A stretch of DNA of 51,829 bases, from NCBI GenBank assembly GCA_017537175.1, contig JAFYLH010000033.1, positions 1-51,829 of the forward strand, in the 5' to 3' direction. Below, in pieces: positions 1 to 7,572 of the stretch. A program made the position numbers and the translations under genes. The stretch is from Clostridia bacterium. GTDB taxonomy: Bacteria > Bacillota > Clostridia > Oscillospirales > CAG-272. The stretch's first letter is position 1; each line of letters begins with the position of its first letter. A model generated the notes under the pieces. That model did no database searches. It was not told the DNA's origin and saw only the letters and a list, made by a program, of their open reading frames with translations.

Positions 1-29
1 CTCTGCTCTACCAACTGAGCTACAGAGGC
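1..29 (-). tRNA. Partial tRNA (5' part only)
   Basis: Read on the minus strand, this begins with a 7-nt acceptor strand (GCCTCTG) followed by a canonical D-arm (TAGCTCAGTTGGTAGAGC). The window edge cuts it at the start of the anticodon stem. The anticodon is not present, so the amino acid cannot be named. It lies downstream of tRNA-Val and tRNA-Asp and is probably co-transcribed with them. Confidence 0.85.
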
Positions 30-60
30 ATATTGTCGGTTATTACCGACAAATGCTTTA

Positions 61-137
61 TGGCGACCCGGAAGGGGCTCGAACCCTCGACCTCTAGCGT
101 GACAGGCTAGCGCTCTAACCAACTGAGCTACCAGGCC
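61..137 (-). tRNA. tRNA-Asp (GTC)
   Basis: A full cloverleaf can be drawn on the minus strand: acceptor GGCCTGG pairs with CCGGGTC, the D-arm is TAGCTCAGTTGGTTAGAGC, and the anticodon loop CTGTCAC gives anticodon GTC. The T-arm contains TTCGAGC and the 3' CCA is encoded. It sits between tRNA-Val and a partial tRNA. Confidence 0.95.
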
Positions 138-191
138 ATAGCGAAGGACGGTATTCCATCCCTCACCCCTCAACCGAAGTCAAGGGAAATG

Positions 192-267
192 TGGTGGGAA
201 CAATAGGGCTCGAACCTATGACCCTCTGCTTGTAAGGCAGATGCTCTCCCAGCTGAGCTATGCTCCC
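192..267 (-). tRNA. tRNA-Val (TAC)
   Basis: Minus-strand cloverleaf: acceptor GGGAGCA pairs with TGTTCCC, the anticodon loop CTTACAA gives anticodon TAC (Val), the T-loop is TTCGAGC, and CCA is encoded. It is the first tRNA of the leftward tRNA operon, about 40 bp downstream of a consensus promoter. Confidence 0.95.
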
Positions 268-307
268 ACATACACCGTCGCGATACACTGTATCAGCGAC
301 GGATGTT

Positions 308-336
308 ATTATAACAGATTGATATCTGTTTGTCAA
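308..336 (-). promoter_or_regulatory. Sigma-A promoter of the tRNA operon
   Basis: On the minus strand TTGACA and TATAAT are separated by exactly 17 nt, a perfect vegetative promoter. Transcription would start near 300 and run into tRNA-Val, tRNA-Asp and the partial tRNA. Between here and position 460 I see only AT-rich sequence and no gene. Confidence 0.9.
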
Positions 337-460
337 CCCTTTTTTTATATTTTTTGAAAAGTTTTTTATACTTGAAATATTACGCATTTCATGTGATGCA
401 TTAGGACACCCCCCTGCCCTACAGCGTACAGTTCGGGTGCGGTGACTTGCCGCTTTTAAA

Positions 461-1222
461 TTATAGTTGTTTTATACATTTGCACACAAAGAACCACTTG
501 TCCGAGTTGTCACTAATGACCGAACGGTCATAGCCGCCATAGATATCAAGCAGCTCAAAGCCTGTCTTTGCAATGAGTCTTTTTAAGGTGCTCATGGAAT
601 AGCATTTTTCCCTCTGCTCCTCGTCATATCTCTCGTAGCTTCCGTCCTCGTTTTCGCAAAAGAGGCTCAGTACAAAATCGCAGGTCTTATTCTTCTCATT
701 ATAGAAGTTCTGCCAGGCAAGCAGCACGCCATCTTCTTCAAGAACATAGTCGTGGCGGGCATAACCTTCTTCAAAGCGGCGCGGTGTATTCACATCAAAA
801 ATGAATATTCCGTCGGGAACAAGATAGTTATGCACAAGCGAAAAGCATTTTTCTACATCTGCCGTCTTTAAAAGATAATTGATACTGTCAAGACAGCACA
901 CACAGGCGTCTACCGTACCGTAAAGCTCAAACTCACGCATATCCTGACAGAGATAGAGTATACCCTTGGGGTCCGCCAGCTCCTCCTGTCTTGCCACCAT
1001 AAGCATATCGGCAGAAAGATCTACACCCGTCATATCAAAGCCCCGGTCTGCAAGAAGTCTGGTCAGCTTACCCGTACCGCAGGCAAGGTCAAGGACAAGC
1101 TCGGTTTTTTCTATTCCCTTTTCTCTGATTATATCGGTCAAAAAATCGGCAAAGGCTTCATAATCCACCTCGGAATTAAGAAGCTCATAATATCTTGATA
1201 TTACCGAATACTGCTCATTCAT
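461..1222 (-). CDS. SAM-dependent class I methyltransferase
   Basis: A 253-residue soluble protein with a Rossmann-type methyltransferase fold. Motif I is LDLACGTG at about residues 44-51, followed by an acidic strand end (GVDLS) and a later CQDM segment, typical of the broad SAM-methyltransferase family. The substrate cannot be told from sequence. I place the start at the ATG at 1222, which overlaps the yerC-like stop by 8 nt (translational coupling); an upstream in-frame start would add 23 residues that do not look conserved. It is the last gene of a leftward run mini-RNase III, lipoate ligase, YerC-like, methyltransferase. Family certain, target unknown. Confidence 0.85.
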   Translation of the reverse strand: MNEQYSVISRYYELLNSEVDYEAFADFLTDIIREKGIEKTELVLDLACGTGKLTRLLADRGFDMTGVDLSADMLMVARQEELADPKGILYLCQDMREFELYGTVDACVCCLDSINYLLKTADVEKCFSLVHNYLVPDGIFIFDVNTPRRFEEGYARHDYVLEEDGVLLAWQNFYNEKNKTCDFVLSLFCENEDGSYERYDEEQREKCYSMSTLKRLIAKTGFELLDIYGGYDRSVISDNSDKWFFVCKCIKQL

Positions 1223-1511
1223 CCTTATCTTCCAATCTGTTAAAGACAATATCGTAGCCGTCGTTACCGTACTTAAGAGACCTGTTGACACGGCTGATGG
1301 TAGCGCTGGAAAGTCCTGTCTCCTTGACTATGGTGGAATACACGGCATTTTCCTTGAGCATTCTTGCCGCCTTCATGCGTTTGCTCATCTCCTTAAGCTC
1401 GGCTACCGTACAAAGGTCACCGAAAAAGGCATAGCATTCCTCTTCACTTTCAAGCTTCAATATACACTCAAAAAGAAAATCGATGTTTTCGTCTCTGATT
1501 CTGTCGATCAT
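1215..1511 (-). CDS. YerC/TrpR-family transcriptional regulator
   Basis: A 98-residue protein of the TrpR/YerC/YecD family. The N-terminal two-thirds is helical, with an EEECYAFFGDLCT segment near residues 23-35. The helix-turn-helix lies at about residues 60-80, with the family signature SSATISRVNRSLKYG. Members are small DNA-binding proteins of mostly unknown regulon in Firmicutes; TrpR itself senses tryptophan, but no tryptophan gene is nearby. The start has a good GAGG ribosome site about 5 nt upstream. The downstream methyltransferase overlaps it and is likely co-translated. Confidence 0.88.
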   Translation of the reverse strand: MIDRIRDENIDFLFECILKLESEEECYAFFGDLCTVAELKEMSKRMKAARMLKENAVYSTIVKETGLSSATISRVNRSLKYGNDGYDIVFNRLEDKDE

Positions 1512-1560
1512 ATCTACCTCGCTAAAATATTACTGTTTAACATTTTAACACATTAAAGTC

Positions 1561-2538
1561 CTAAAGTAAAGAGTTTTTGAATAATAATTTTGAAATATCT
1601 TCAGGCGAAGCACCGAAAATATATCTCTGTATATCGTATTTTGACAGGTGCTCCAAAATATCATTATATTCGTATCGCACACCCTTAAGGCTGTCGGTAA
1701 GCTCGGATATATCCCCATTGCCGAAAAAGTCGCCCGTGAGCTTAACTTCATTAATTATACCGCGGTCGGTGTTGATATGCGCCTCTACACTTCCGTAAGA
1801 AAATCTCTGTCTTACGGTAAGACTGTACTCCTTGCTTCTGCCCCATATCCATTCCCAGGTGGCAAATTTTTCACAGCGGAGCTTGTTTATCTCACAAAGC
1901 TCGGCATGGGTAAAGCTTCTTCTTTCACCCTCAAAATCGGCTTCAACAGCGGACATGAACTCGCATACATCCATATCGGTATCCATAAGATCCTTAATGT
2001 TGGCAATACGGCTGCGAACGCTTTTGATCCCCTTGCTTTGCAGCTTTGAGGGGTCGACCCTCAGCACCCCCGCAACCTTTGACAGATCTGCGGAATACAA
2101 AAGTGTTCCGTGGTGAAGCACCTTGCCGTTGCGCACACACTGGGCATTACCCGAGACCTTTTTACCGTCGATAAGAATATCGTTTCGTCCCGAAAGCTCG
2201 GCGGACAGACCCATTTTGTTAAGGCTGTTGATTATGGGCTGAGTATATCTCTTAAAATCTATTCCCTTTCCGTCCGAGGGGATGATAAAGGAAAAGTTGA
2301 CATTACCCAGATCGTGGAATACCGCACCGCCCCCTGTAAGACGTCGGGACACCGTAATGCCGTGAGAGTCGGCATATTCTCTGTCCACCTCTGCATATGC
2401 GTTCTGATTATTACCTATGACCACGGTTCTGTCGTTACGCCAAAGCATAAAAACATCCTCGTCGCAATTATCAATAAGATACTGCTCTGCGGCGAGGTTG
2501 AAGTATGGGTCTGTGCTTTTGTTCTGTATGATTACCAT
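1561..2538 (-). CDS. lplA: Lipoate-protein ligase
   Basis: A 325-residue cytoplasmic enzyme that activates free lipoate with ATP and attaches it to the lysine of 2-oxoacid dehydrogenase E2 or glycine-cleavage H protein. The BPL/LplA catalytic domain is clear: RRLTGGGAVFHDLGNVN at about residues 65-81 is the lipoyl-AMP loop, and DGKKVSGNA near 124-132 carries the lysine that contacts the adenylate. A C-terminal accessory domain (about 250-325) makes it full length. No lipoylated protein is encoded in the window. A ribosome site (AAGGA) precedes the start. It lies 17 bp downstream of mini-RNase III. Confidence 0.9.
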   Translation of the reverse strand: MVIIQNKSTDPYFNLAAEQYLIDNCDEDVFMLWRNDRTVVIGNNQNAYAEVDREYADSHGITVSRRLTGGGAVFHDLGNVNFSFIIPSDGKGIDFKRYTQPIINSLNKMGLSAELSGRNDILIDGKKVSGNAQCVRNGKVLHHGTLLYSADLSKVAGVLRVDPSKLQSKGIKSVRSRIANIKDLMDTDMDVCEFMSAVEADFEGERRSFTHAELCEINKLRCEKFATWEWIWGRSKEYSLTVRQRFSYGSVEAHINTDRGIINEVKLTGDFFGNGDISELTDSLKGVRYEYNDILEHLSKYDIQRYIFGASPEDISKLLFKNSLL

Positions 2539-2555
2539 AAAGACATCCTTTCTGA

Positions 2556-2933
2556 TCAGAAGTCGTTTTTATTAAAACCTATGTCAAAAAGTTCCTGCAT
2601 TCTTTGTGTCTGTTCTGTAAGATAAAGGTATGCAAACATAACCTCAAGGCCTGTTGCCTTGCGGTAGTCTGCCGCTGTTGCGTTCTTGGGTTTAGACATA
2701 GTATGGTTGTTACGCCCTCTTTTGAACCAAGCAAGCTCCTCCTCGGTCAGGTGAGGCTCCATACGGTCAAAGGCCTCGCTCTGGGAGGATGCCTTGACAT
2801 ATTGCAAAGCTATTTTATTCATCTCGCCGGCGTTAGCCATACCCTTATTTACAAGGGTTGTCCTGGTTATAAGCTCAAGAACGCTGTCTCCTAAATATGC
2901 AAGAGCCGAGGGGCTCATTTCGTTTATCTGCAT
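2556..2933 (-). CDS. mrnC: Mini-ribonuclease III
   Basis: A 125-residue RNase III catalytic domain without a dsRNA-binding domain, the hallmark of Mini-III, which matures 23S rRNA ends in Firmicutes. The motif LAYLGDSVLEL (residues about 11-21) holds the catalytic Asp and Glu, and KRGRNNHTMSKP is the second family block. I chose the ATG at 2933 because GGAG lies 6 nt upstream; an ATG four codons earlier has no ribosome site. It probably leads the mrnC-lplA-yerC-methyltransferase transcript from a promoter at 3051-3079. Confidence 0.92.
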   Translation of the reverse strand: MQINEMSPSALAYLGDSVLELITRTTLVNKGMANAGEMNKIALQYVKASSQSEAFDRMEPHLTEEELAWFKRGRNNHTMSKPKNATAADYRKATGLEVMFAYLYLTEQTQRMQELFDIGFNKNDF

Positions 2934-2960
2934 AGTATACTCCATGTTAGCTCAGCTATA

Positions 2961-3020
2961 GGGTGATATCCCTCCACCATCGCCTTGGCGATGGTCCCCC
3001 TCCCTTTAGGCAAGGGAGGC
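2961..3020. repeat. Double-hairpin intergenic repeat element
   Basis: Two adjacent short inverted repeats: ACCATCG/CGATGGT around a 6-nt loop, and CCTCCCTT/AAGGGAGG around TAGGC. They are flanked by GATATC/TTATC sequence. It lies in the 5' leader of mrnC, between the promoter and the gene, so it would be transcribed. I recognise this type of GGGAGG-rich element from other gut Clostridia intergenic regions but know no function. Only one copy is in this window. Confidence 0.6.
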
Positions 3021-3050
3021 TTATCATCACTCTACTTTAAAATCATTTAA

Positions 3051-3079
3051 AGTATACCACAAAAACAAACTTTATGCAA
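3051..3079 (-). promoter_or_regulatory. Putative promoter for mrnC operon
   Basis: On the minus strand TTGCAT and TATACT are spaced by 17 nt. The -35 box overlaps the end of the amidase gene. Transcription would start near 3044 and give a leader of about 110 nt that contains the double hairpin at 2961-3020. Confidence 0.6.
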
Positions 3080-3638
3080 GACCGAAATATCTGTTGATAC
3101 CGAGATAGAGGCCCTGGGCAAAGAGCTGTGGATTTTCGCTCATAAGTGCCGCATCTCCCGGGTTAGTTATAAACCCAAGCTCTATAAGGGTCGCGGGCAT
3201 ACGGGTACGGCGCAGTACATACAGAGAGGGTCGGGCAAAAACACCTCTGTCGGGCAAGCCCGTTATATCCGACAGTCCCGTGAGTATGCTTTTTGCAAGC
3301 TGCTCTGCCGTACCTCCAAGGCTGTAAACATATCCCTCGCTTCCGCTTGCACTTATGATAGAGGAAGCATTGGCATGAAGACTGATAAAGTAATCCGCTC
3401 CCCAGCTGTTTGCCATATCCACACGGGCTCTGAGACTCTCGGCGTTTGTTGTACCAAGCTGTGTTTCGGGTGAGGGTCGGGACAGCATGACCTCGTAGTT
3501 TGGATCAGCGGCAAGAAGTAATGCAAGTCTGCGTCCTATCTCATATGTAAGATCCTGTTCCCGTAGTCCCTGTCCCTCTGCCCCTGCATTTGGGTTTTGG
3601 GGATTATGTCCCTGATCTATAAAAATTTTTATCGCCAT
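3072..3638 (-). CDS. N-acetylmuramoyl-L-alanine amidase (Amidase_3)
   Basis: A 188-residue protein that is essentially one Amidase_3 domain, a zinc hydrolase cutting the bond between MurNAc and L-Ala in peptidoglycan. Zinc ligands are visible: His11 in DQGHN, Glu27 in LREQDL and His88 in SLHAN. Glu153 in LIELGF is the catalytic base. The start has a strong GGAGG site. There is no signal peptide and no wall-binding domain, unusual for a wall lytic enzyme; it may act in the mother cell during spore formation or be released by lysis. It diverges from the ttcA-like gene. Confidence 0.9.
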   Translation of the reverse strand: MAIKIFIDQGHNPQNPNAGAEGQGLREQDLTYEIGRRLALLLAADPNYEVMLSRPSPETQLGTTNAESLRARVDMANSWGADYFISLHANASSIISASGSEGYVYSLGGTAEQLAKSILTGLSDITGLPDRGVFARPSLYVLRRTRMPATLIELGFITNPGDAALMSENPQLFAQGLYLGINRYFGLA

Positions 3639-3653
3639 ATTATTACCTCCGTA

Positions 3654-3682
3654 TTTACATTTTATTCTCCTTGTGGTAAAAT
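3654..3682 (+). promoter_or_regulatory. Promoter giving a probably leaderless ttcA-like mRNA
   Basis: TTTACA and TAAAAT are separated by 17 nt. The -10 box ends 6 nt before the ATG at 3689, so the expected transcription start is the A of the start codon. No Shine-Dalgarno sequence lies upstream of that ATG. Confidence 0.7.
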
Positions 3683-3688
3683 AGTGCT

Positions 3689-4435
3689 ATGGAATTTGTA
3701 AAGATAAGAAGATTACTCAGCTATGCCCGACGCTGTGTAGATGATTATAATATGATAGAAGAGGGCGACAAAATAGCGGTGGGTCTGTCGGGCGGCAAGG
3801 ATTCGGCGGCTCTGCTGTGTACCCTGCGCGACCTTAAGATATTCTATCCCAAGAAATTTGAGGTAATGGCCATAACGGTAGATATGGGCTTTGAGGGTGC
3901 GGATTATACAAAGGCAGAAGAGTTCTGCCGTGAAGCGGGAATTGAATATGTAGTCAAAAGGACTAACCTTGCAGAGGTTATTTTTGATATAAGAAAGGAG
4001 TCTAATCCCTGCTCGCTCTGTGCCAAGATGCGCCGCGGTATCTTAAATGAGGCGGCAAAGGAGCTTGGCTGTAACAAGGTGGCTTTAGGTCATCACTTTG
4101 ACGATGTGGTAGATACCTTTATGCTCAACCTTATACACGAAGGGCGTATTGCCTCATTTTCGCCGGTCACATATCTTTCGAGAACGGATATCACGGTCAT
4201 AAGACCCCTGAGCTACGCTCCCGAAAAGGATATAAAGTATTTTGTAAGACATAACGATCTGCCTGTTTCTCCCAGCCTTTGTCCCGAGGACAAGCACACC
4301 GAACGGGAGAATATGAAGCAGATGATAGATGACCTTGACCGTAATTTCAAGGGAGTAAGGCACCGTATATTCGGTGCGTTGCAGAAGCAGGATATCTCCG
4401 GATGGGGAAAGGAAAACACCAAGTCAGATGATTGA
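3689..4435 (+). CDS. TtcA/CTU1-like tRNA 2-thiolation ATPase
   Basis: A 248-residue PP-loop protein. SGGKDS at residues 34-39 binds ATP. PCSLC (Cys108, Cys111) and a third cysteine at residue 198 (SLCPED) form the cysteine set that in TtcA-type enzymes holds a 4Fe-4S cluster. GHHFDDVVDT is a further family motif. Family members adenylate a tRNA base and replace oxygen by sulfur (2-thiocytidine at position 32 for TtcA). Whether the target here is C32 or another base is not shown by sequence. The start lies directly at the predicted transcription start. The last codons form the 5' arm of the terminator at 4412-4447. Confidence 0.85.
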   Translation: MEFVKIRRLLSYARRCVDDYNMIEEGDKIAVGLSGGKDSAALLCTLRDLKIFYPKKFEVMAITVDMGFEGADYTKAEEFCREAGIEYVVKRTNLAEVIFDIRKESNPCSLCAKMRRGILNEAAKELGCNKVALGHHFDDVVDTFMLNLIHEGRIASFSPVTYLSRTDITVIRPLSYAPEKDIKYFVRHNDLPVSPSLCPEDKHTERENMKQMIDDLDRNFKGVRHRIFGALQKQDISGWGKENTKSDD

Positions 4436-4447
4436 CTTGGTGTTTTC
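4412..4447 (+). terminator. Intrinsic terminator overlapping the ttcA-like stop codon
   Basis: A perfect 15-bp stem (GAAAACACCAAGTCA and its complement) with a 6-nt loop. The TGA stop of the ttcA-like gene lies inside the hairpin. A-tract and T-tract ends make it usable from either strand. Confidence 0.85.
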
Positions 4448-4618
4448 AGCTAAATTCGGCTTTGCCGAGCTGAATTTGCTACGCAAGCTAAATTTCTAAA
4501 GAAGCTAAATTTGCCTACGGCAAGCTATATGCCGAATTCAATTTAGCTGCACGAAGTGCTATTTAGCTATTGCGTAAGCAATTATTTAGCTGTGAGCATA
4601 GCGAACAATTTAGCTAAT
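4448..4618. repeat. Array of short palindromes framed by AGCTAAAT / ATTTAGCT
   Basis: About 170 bp contain at least seven short hairpins with loops such as GGCTTTGCC, TTGCTACGCAA, TTGCCTACGGCAA, GCACGAAGTGC and TTGCGTAAGCAA. They are separated by AGCTAAAT in the left half and by the inverse ATTTAGCT in the right half. The block sits between two convergent genes and between two terminators, and contains no ORF. It is too irregular for CRISPR. Function unknown. Confidence 0.7.
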
Positions 4619-4652
4619 AACAAAAAGCAGTTCTACCGAACTGCTTTTTGTT
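4619..4652. terminator. Bidirectional terminator (mainly for mscS operon)
   Basis: A 14-bp perfect stem (AACAAAAAGCAGTT and its complement) with loop CTACCG. It starts at the stop codon of the leftward mscS gene and ends the five-gene nnrD-mscS operon. Confidence 0.85.
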
Positions 4653-5460
4653 ATTTCTCCATCATATGAACATTGATATGGTCGTAGGTCATCTCGACTC
4701 CGTCGGCATCAAAGCCGACTTTTATCTGCTCGTTTAGGGCATAGTATACCTTCCAATAGTCCTCCGAGCGGCACCAGACACGGACATCGTAGGAAACAGC
4801 ACTTGCACCGTATTCCTTAACACCGATAAAGGGCTCGGGATCTGTCATTATACCCTCAACCTTACCAAAGCTTTTGGTAATGCTCTTTCTCACCTGATCT
4901 GCGGTATTGTCATAGGAGGCGGACACAACAAGATCAACGCGGCGGGTATCCTCGCGGGTATAGTTGATAATATTAGACACGCTGACCTCGTGATTAGGTA
5001 TATAGATTATCTTGTTATCACCTGTTCTGATACGGGTATGCATAAAGCCCACCCGCTTGACCGTACCCGTCTTGCCCGCTATCTCTATAACATCCCCGTC
5101 CTTAAAGGGGCCGCTCATAAGGATAACAAAGCCGCTGAGCAGGTTGGACAGCATATCCTGTACTGCAAGGGACAACGCCAGACCTACCACGCTAAGCACC
5201 GCTACAAGAGAGCTTACCGATATACCTATGATATCACAGCATATGATAATGGCTATAAACAGCATTGCGATCCTTGAAACGGTAACTATAAATCCAACGC
5301 CTGATGGGTCGATCTTCATTTTTTGGGCAGTACGCCTTACAAATTTAAGCAGTATCTTGATAATGATAAGGCAGACAAGAAATACTCCGACGGCTATAAG
5401 AACATTCAATACCGTCAGCTCGTCCTTACCAAAGTCAAGTATTTTTTTTAGAATTTCCAT
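4651..5460 (-). CDS. mscS: Small-conductance mechanosensitive channel (MscS family)
   Basis: A 269-residue membrane channel that opens under membrane tension to release solutes after osmotic downshock. Three transmembrane helices occupy about residues 15-130, the third being the glycine/alanine-rich pore helix (SVVGLALSLAVQDMLSN). The cytosolic beta domain follows, with SGFVILMSGPFKDGD, IRTGDNKIIYIPN and a C-terminal alpha/beta domain. Its length is that of the minimal YggB type. It lies 8 bp downstream of the ABM gene, at the end of the nnrD operon, and has a weak ribosome site (GAGAG), consistent with coupling. Confidence 0.93.
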   Translation of the reverse strand: MEILKKILDFGKDELTVLNVLIAVGVFLVCLIIIKILLKFVRRTAQKMKIDPSGVGFIVTVSRIAMLFIAIIICCDIIGISVSSLVAVLSVVGLALSLAVQDMLSNLLSGFVILMSGPFKDGDVIEIAGKTGTVKRVGFMHTRIRTGDNKIIYIPNHEVSVSNIINYTREDTRRVDLVVSASYDNTADQVRKSITKSFGKVEGIMTDPEPFIGVKEYGASAVSYDVRVWCRSEDYWKVYYALNEQIKVGFDADGVEMTYDHINVHMMEK

Positions 5461-5468
5461 ATATGCTC

Positions 5469-5762
5469 TCAGGTAAATGCAATATCGCGATTTGATATCT
5501 TATATCTGGGGGCGGCAAGGATATGCTCCATAGCCTCTGCCCACTTTTGATAATGCTCGGTGGTCTTGTGGAACTCTATAGCCTCCTTGTCACGGAACAC
5601 CTCGTAGAGTGTGAATTTGCAGGGCTCATCCGCATTTTGGAGAACATCAAAGCGCACATTGCCCTCTTCCTTGATTGAATTTTGGTGATTGTAACGGCAG
5701 ATCTCTATCATCTCGTCGATACATTTTTCCTTTGCTTCAAGCATTACAAGATTTACGATCAT
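5469..5762 (-). CDS. Antibiotic-biosynthesis-monooxygenase (ABM) domain protein
   Basis: A 97-residue single-domain protein with a ferredoxin-like ABM fold. The family signature is seen in the N-terminal strand (MIVNLVMLEAKE), the FDVLQN strand, the LYEVFRDKEAIEFHKTTEHYQKW segment and a C-terminal RYKI strand. Such proteins (YgiN, LsrG, HmoA relatives) act as dimers, either as cofactor-free oxygenases, isomerases or haem monooxygenases, so no reaction can be assigned. The start overlaps the upstream membrane-protein gene by 26 nt, indicating coupled expression. Confidence 0.82.
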   Translation of the reverse strand: MIVNLVMLEAKEKCIDEMIEICRYNHQNSIKEEGNVRFDVLQNADEPCKFTLYEVFRDKEAIEFHKTTEHYQKWAEAMEHILAAPRYKISNRDIAFT

Positions 5763-6507
5763 TTTTATTACTCCTTATATATTTTATTATATCTATTACC
5801 TGCCATACACAGGTAAGTATCAAAAGTCCCATAAGCACAAAGAACAAAGCTCTTGTGTTCATTATTCTGAAGGCTGCACAAAGGGTCGCATAGCCCACAG
5901 TTACCGTTTGCAAAGCCATTGTGGAGATACTGTACATATCAAGCACACACGAAATTGCATATATCAGGCAGAGCAAGGGTACTGCATAGCAAACAGCAAA
6001 TCTGTCAAAAAAGCTTAATTGTATAATGAAATATGACAGAATTACCGTAAGTAACATGAACGATACTGTCAGCATCAGTCCAAGGGATATATTGATCCAC
6101 CCCTTAGTCCCCTTTTTGTTCAGATCCTTTATCACCACAGTAAAGGCAATTGCGATCAAAAAGAATGCAAGCGCGGATGTAGTCAGCGCCATTTCGGTGG
6201 GATCAAAAAGTCTGTACAGTCTTGGGATTACAATAAAGTAGCAGCAGCTTACCCAAACCGCCAAAAGGCTGTAGCGGGACAGCGTAGGGCTAAGCATATT
6301 TGACATCCACAAAGCCAAGGGCAGCACCGCCGAGGGCAAAAGCACAAAGTACCAAAGCATACTCTTTGCCGAAATGCTTATGCCACCAACGAAGCTGTAG
6401 GGTGTATAGTTGATACAGGCTATACACACCGCAGCTCCAAAAATCACTGCCAACAGTGCCAGTATTATATAAACAAAGCCCCTCTGCAGCTTAGTTGCTT
6501 CAGTCAT
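5737..6507 (-). CDS. Multi-pass membrane protein of unknown function
   Basis: A 256-residue hydrophobic protein with about seven predicted transmembrane helices (around residues 12-32, 48-68, 80-98, 108-126, 138-162, 172-192 and 218-240) and a short positively charged C terminus. I do not recognise the family. It overlaps the TSCPD gene by 8 nt upstream (ATGACTGA) and the ABM gene by 26 nt downstream, so it belongs firmly to the operon. Nothing in it suggests an enzyme active site. Confidence 0.75.
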   Translation of the reverse strand: MTEATKLQRGFVYIILALLAVIFGAAVCIACINYTPYSFVGGISISAKSMLWYFVLLPSAVLPLALWMSNMLSPTLSRYSLLAVWVSCCYFIVIPRLYRLFDPTEMALTTSALAFFLIAIAFTVVIKDLNKKGTKGWINISLGLMLTVSFMLLTVILSYFIIQLSFFDRFAVCYAVPLLCLIYAISCVLDMYSISTMALQTVTVGYATLCAAFRIMNTRALFFVLMGLLILTCVWQVIDIIKYIRSNKNDRKSCNA

Positions 6508-6754
6508 TGCGTTCGATTGCCTTGTCTATAGCGCGGGCAAGCTGGTCACCGCAGGAGGTGGGCTTAAAGCCGCAGGTATTACCACGCAGCAACTCTGCTA
6601 CCTTTGTTGCCTCCATTCCCTCGCAAAGCTTTGATATAGCCTTAAGGTTACCGTCACAGCCACCCATAAAGCGGACATTTTTCACCTTGCCGTCCTCTAT
6701 TGAAAAATATATCTCTCTTGAGCAGGTTCCCTGTGTCTTGTATGAATAATCCAT
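6500..6754 (-). CDS. TSCPD domain protein (TIGR03905 type)
   Basis: An 84-residue cysteine-containing protein matching the TSCPD family found alone in Clostridia and as the C-terminal part of adenosylcobalamin-dependent ribonucleotide reductase. Conserved features are TCSREIYFSIEDGKV near the N terminus, FMGGCDGNLKAIS in the middle, and CGFKPTSCGDQLARAI near the end. Four cysteines could bind metal. Function of the stand-alone form is unknown. It lies 2 bp after nnrD. Confidence 0.85.
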   Translation of the reverse strand: MDYSYKTQGTCSREIYFSIEDGKVKNVRFMGGCDGNLKAISKLCEGMEATKVAELLRGNTCGFKPTSCGDQLARAIDKAIERND

Positions 6755-6756
6755 TT

Positions 6757-7566
6757 TTATCTACCTCTTTCGTTAAATATAGTTGTCAGGTCATCTAATA
6801 TATCGTGGGGGAGCATTGTCTGCTGTGACAGACGCTTTGCGCACCTGTCGGCACTTACTCCGTGAAGCACCGTGCCGCATACCGCCGCATCATAGCTGCT
6901 CATACCCTGTGCGCGAAATGATGCTATCATGCCCGCAAGTACATCTCCGCTGCCGCCGCGGGCGAGTCCCGGGTTACCGTAACGGCTTATTGCAGCCTCT
7001 CTGTCCGGACAGGCGATAACGGTTTGGTGATCCTTTAACACCACCGTTACCTTGTATCTGTCGGCAAAATACTTGGCATGCTTTTCGGGGTCTGATTTAA
7101 TTTCGGATATACTTATACCCGTAAGGCGGGAAAACTCGCCTATATGGGGTGTTATGATAGTTGCGTTTGGTATATCCTCTACCCTGATATTATTAAGTCC
7201 GTCGGCATCAAGTACCATAGGAACAGGACAGCTTTTGACAATATCCGTTACCCCTTCATCCTTGCCTAAGCCGCAGCCGCAAAGCACAGCCGTGAGCTTT
7301 GGAATATTGCTGACATCAAGCTCATCCCTTGGCAGAAAGGTAGCTTCGGGAAGCATTGCGGCAACGGTCTGTATAACCTCCTCGCAGGAGCATACCGTAA
7401 GTATTCCAACCCCTGTACGCAGGGCTCCCATAGAGGACAGCACCGCCGCTCCTCTGTAATATTTACAGCCCACCACAGACAAAAGTCTGCCGTAGCTGCC
7501 TTTGTTTGAGTCCTCTGCCCTTTTGGGCAGGATGTCAAAGACATCATTTAAAGTTAATTCTTTCAT
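6757..7566 (-). CDS. nnrD: ADP-dependent NAD(P)H-hydrate dehydratase
   Basis: A 269-residue ribokinase-fold enzyme that repairs hydrated NAD(P)H (NADHX) using ADP. Family motifs are TPHIGEFSRLTG near residues 135-146 and GNPGLARGGSGDVLAG near 196-211, the nucleotide-binding and catalytic aspartate region. The epimerase partner (NnrE, YjeF N-terminal domain) is absent; here the dehydratase is a stand-alone protein. It heads the operon nnrD-TSCPD-membrane protein-ABM-mscS. The ATG lies exactly 6 nt after a -10 box and lacks a ribosome site, suggesting a leaderless message. Confidence 0.92.
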   Translation of the reverse strand: MKELTLNDVFDILPKRAEDSNKGSYGRLLSVVGCKYYRGAAVLSSMGALRTGVGILTVCSCEEVIQTVAAMLPEATFLPRDELDVSNIPKLTAVLCGCGLGKDEGVTDIVKSCPVPMVLDADGLNNIRVEDIPNATIITPHIGEFSRLTGISISEIKSDPEKHAKYFADRYKVTVVLKDHQTVIACPDREAAISRYGNPGLARGGSGDVLAGMIASFRAQGMSSYDAAVCGTVLHGVSADRCAKRLSQQTMLPHDILDDLTTIFNERGR

Positions 7567-7572
7567 AGCCGT

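Noticed and set aside
163..387. 74-codon minus-strand ORF covering tRNA-Val
   Set aside because: The frame reads through the tRNA promoter and tRNA sequence, with no ribosome site.
3072..3638. Amidase as part of a prophage lysis cassette
   Set aside because: No holin, tail or other phage gene is near; neighbours are housekeeping genes.
4448..4618. Possible CRISPR or riboswitch
   Set aside because: Spacers are the conserved part and hairpins the variable part, orientation flips in the middle, and it lies between terminators of convergent genes, where a riboswitch has no target.
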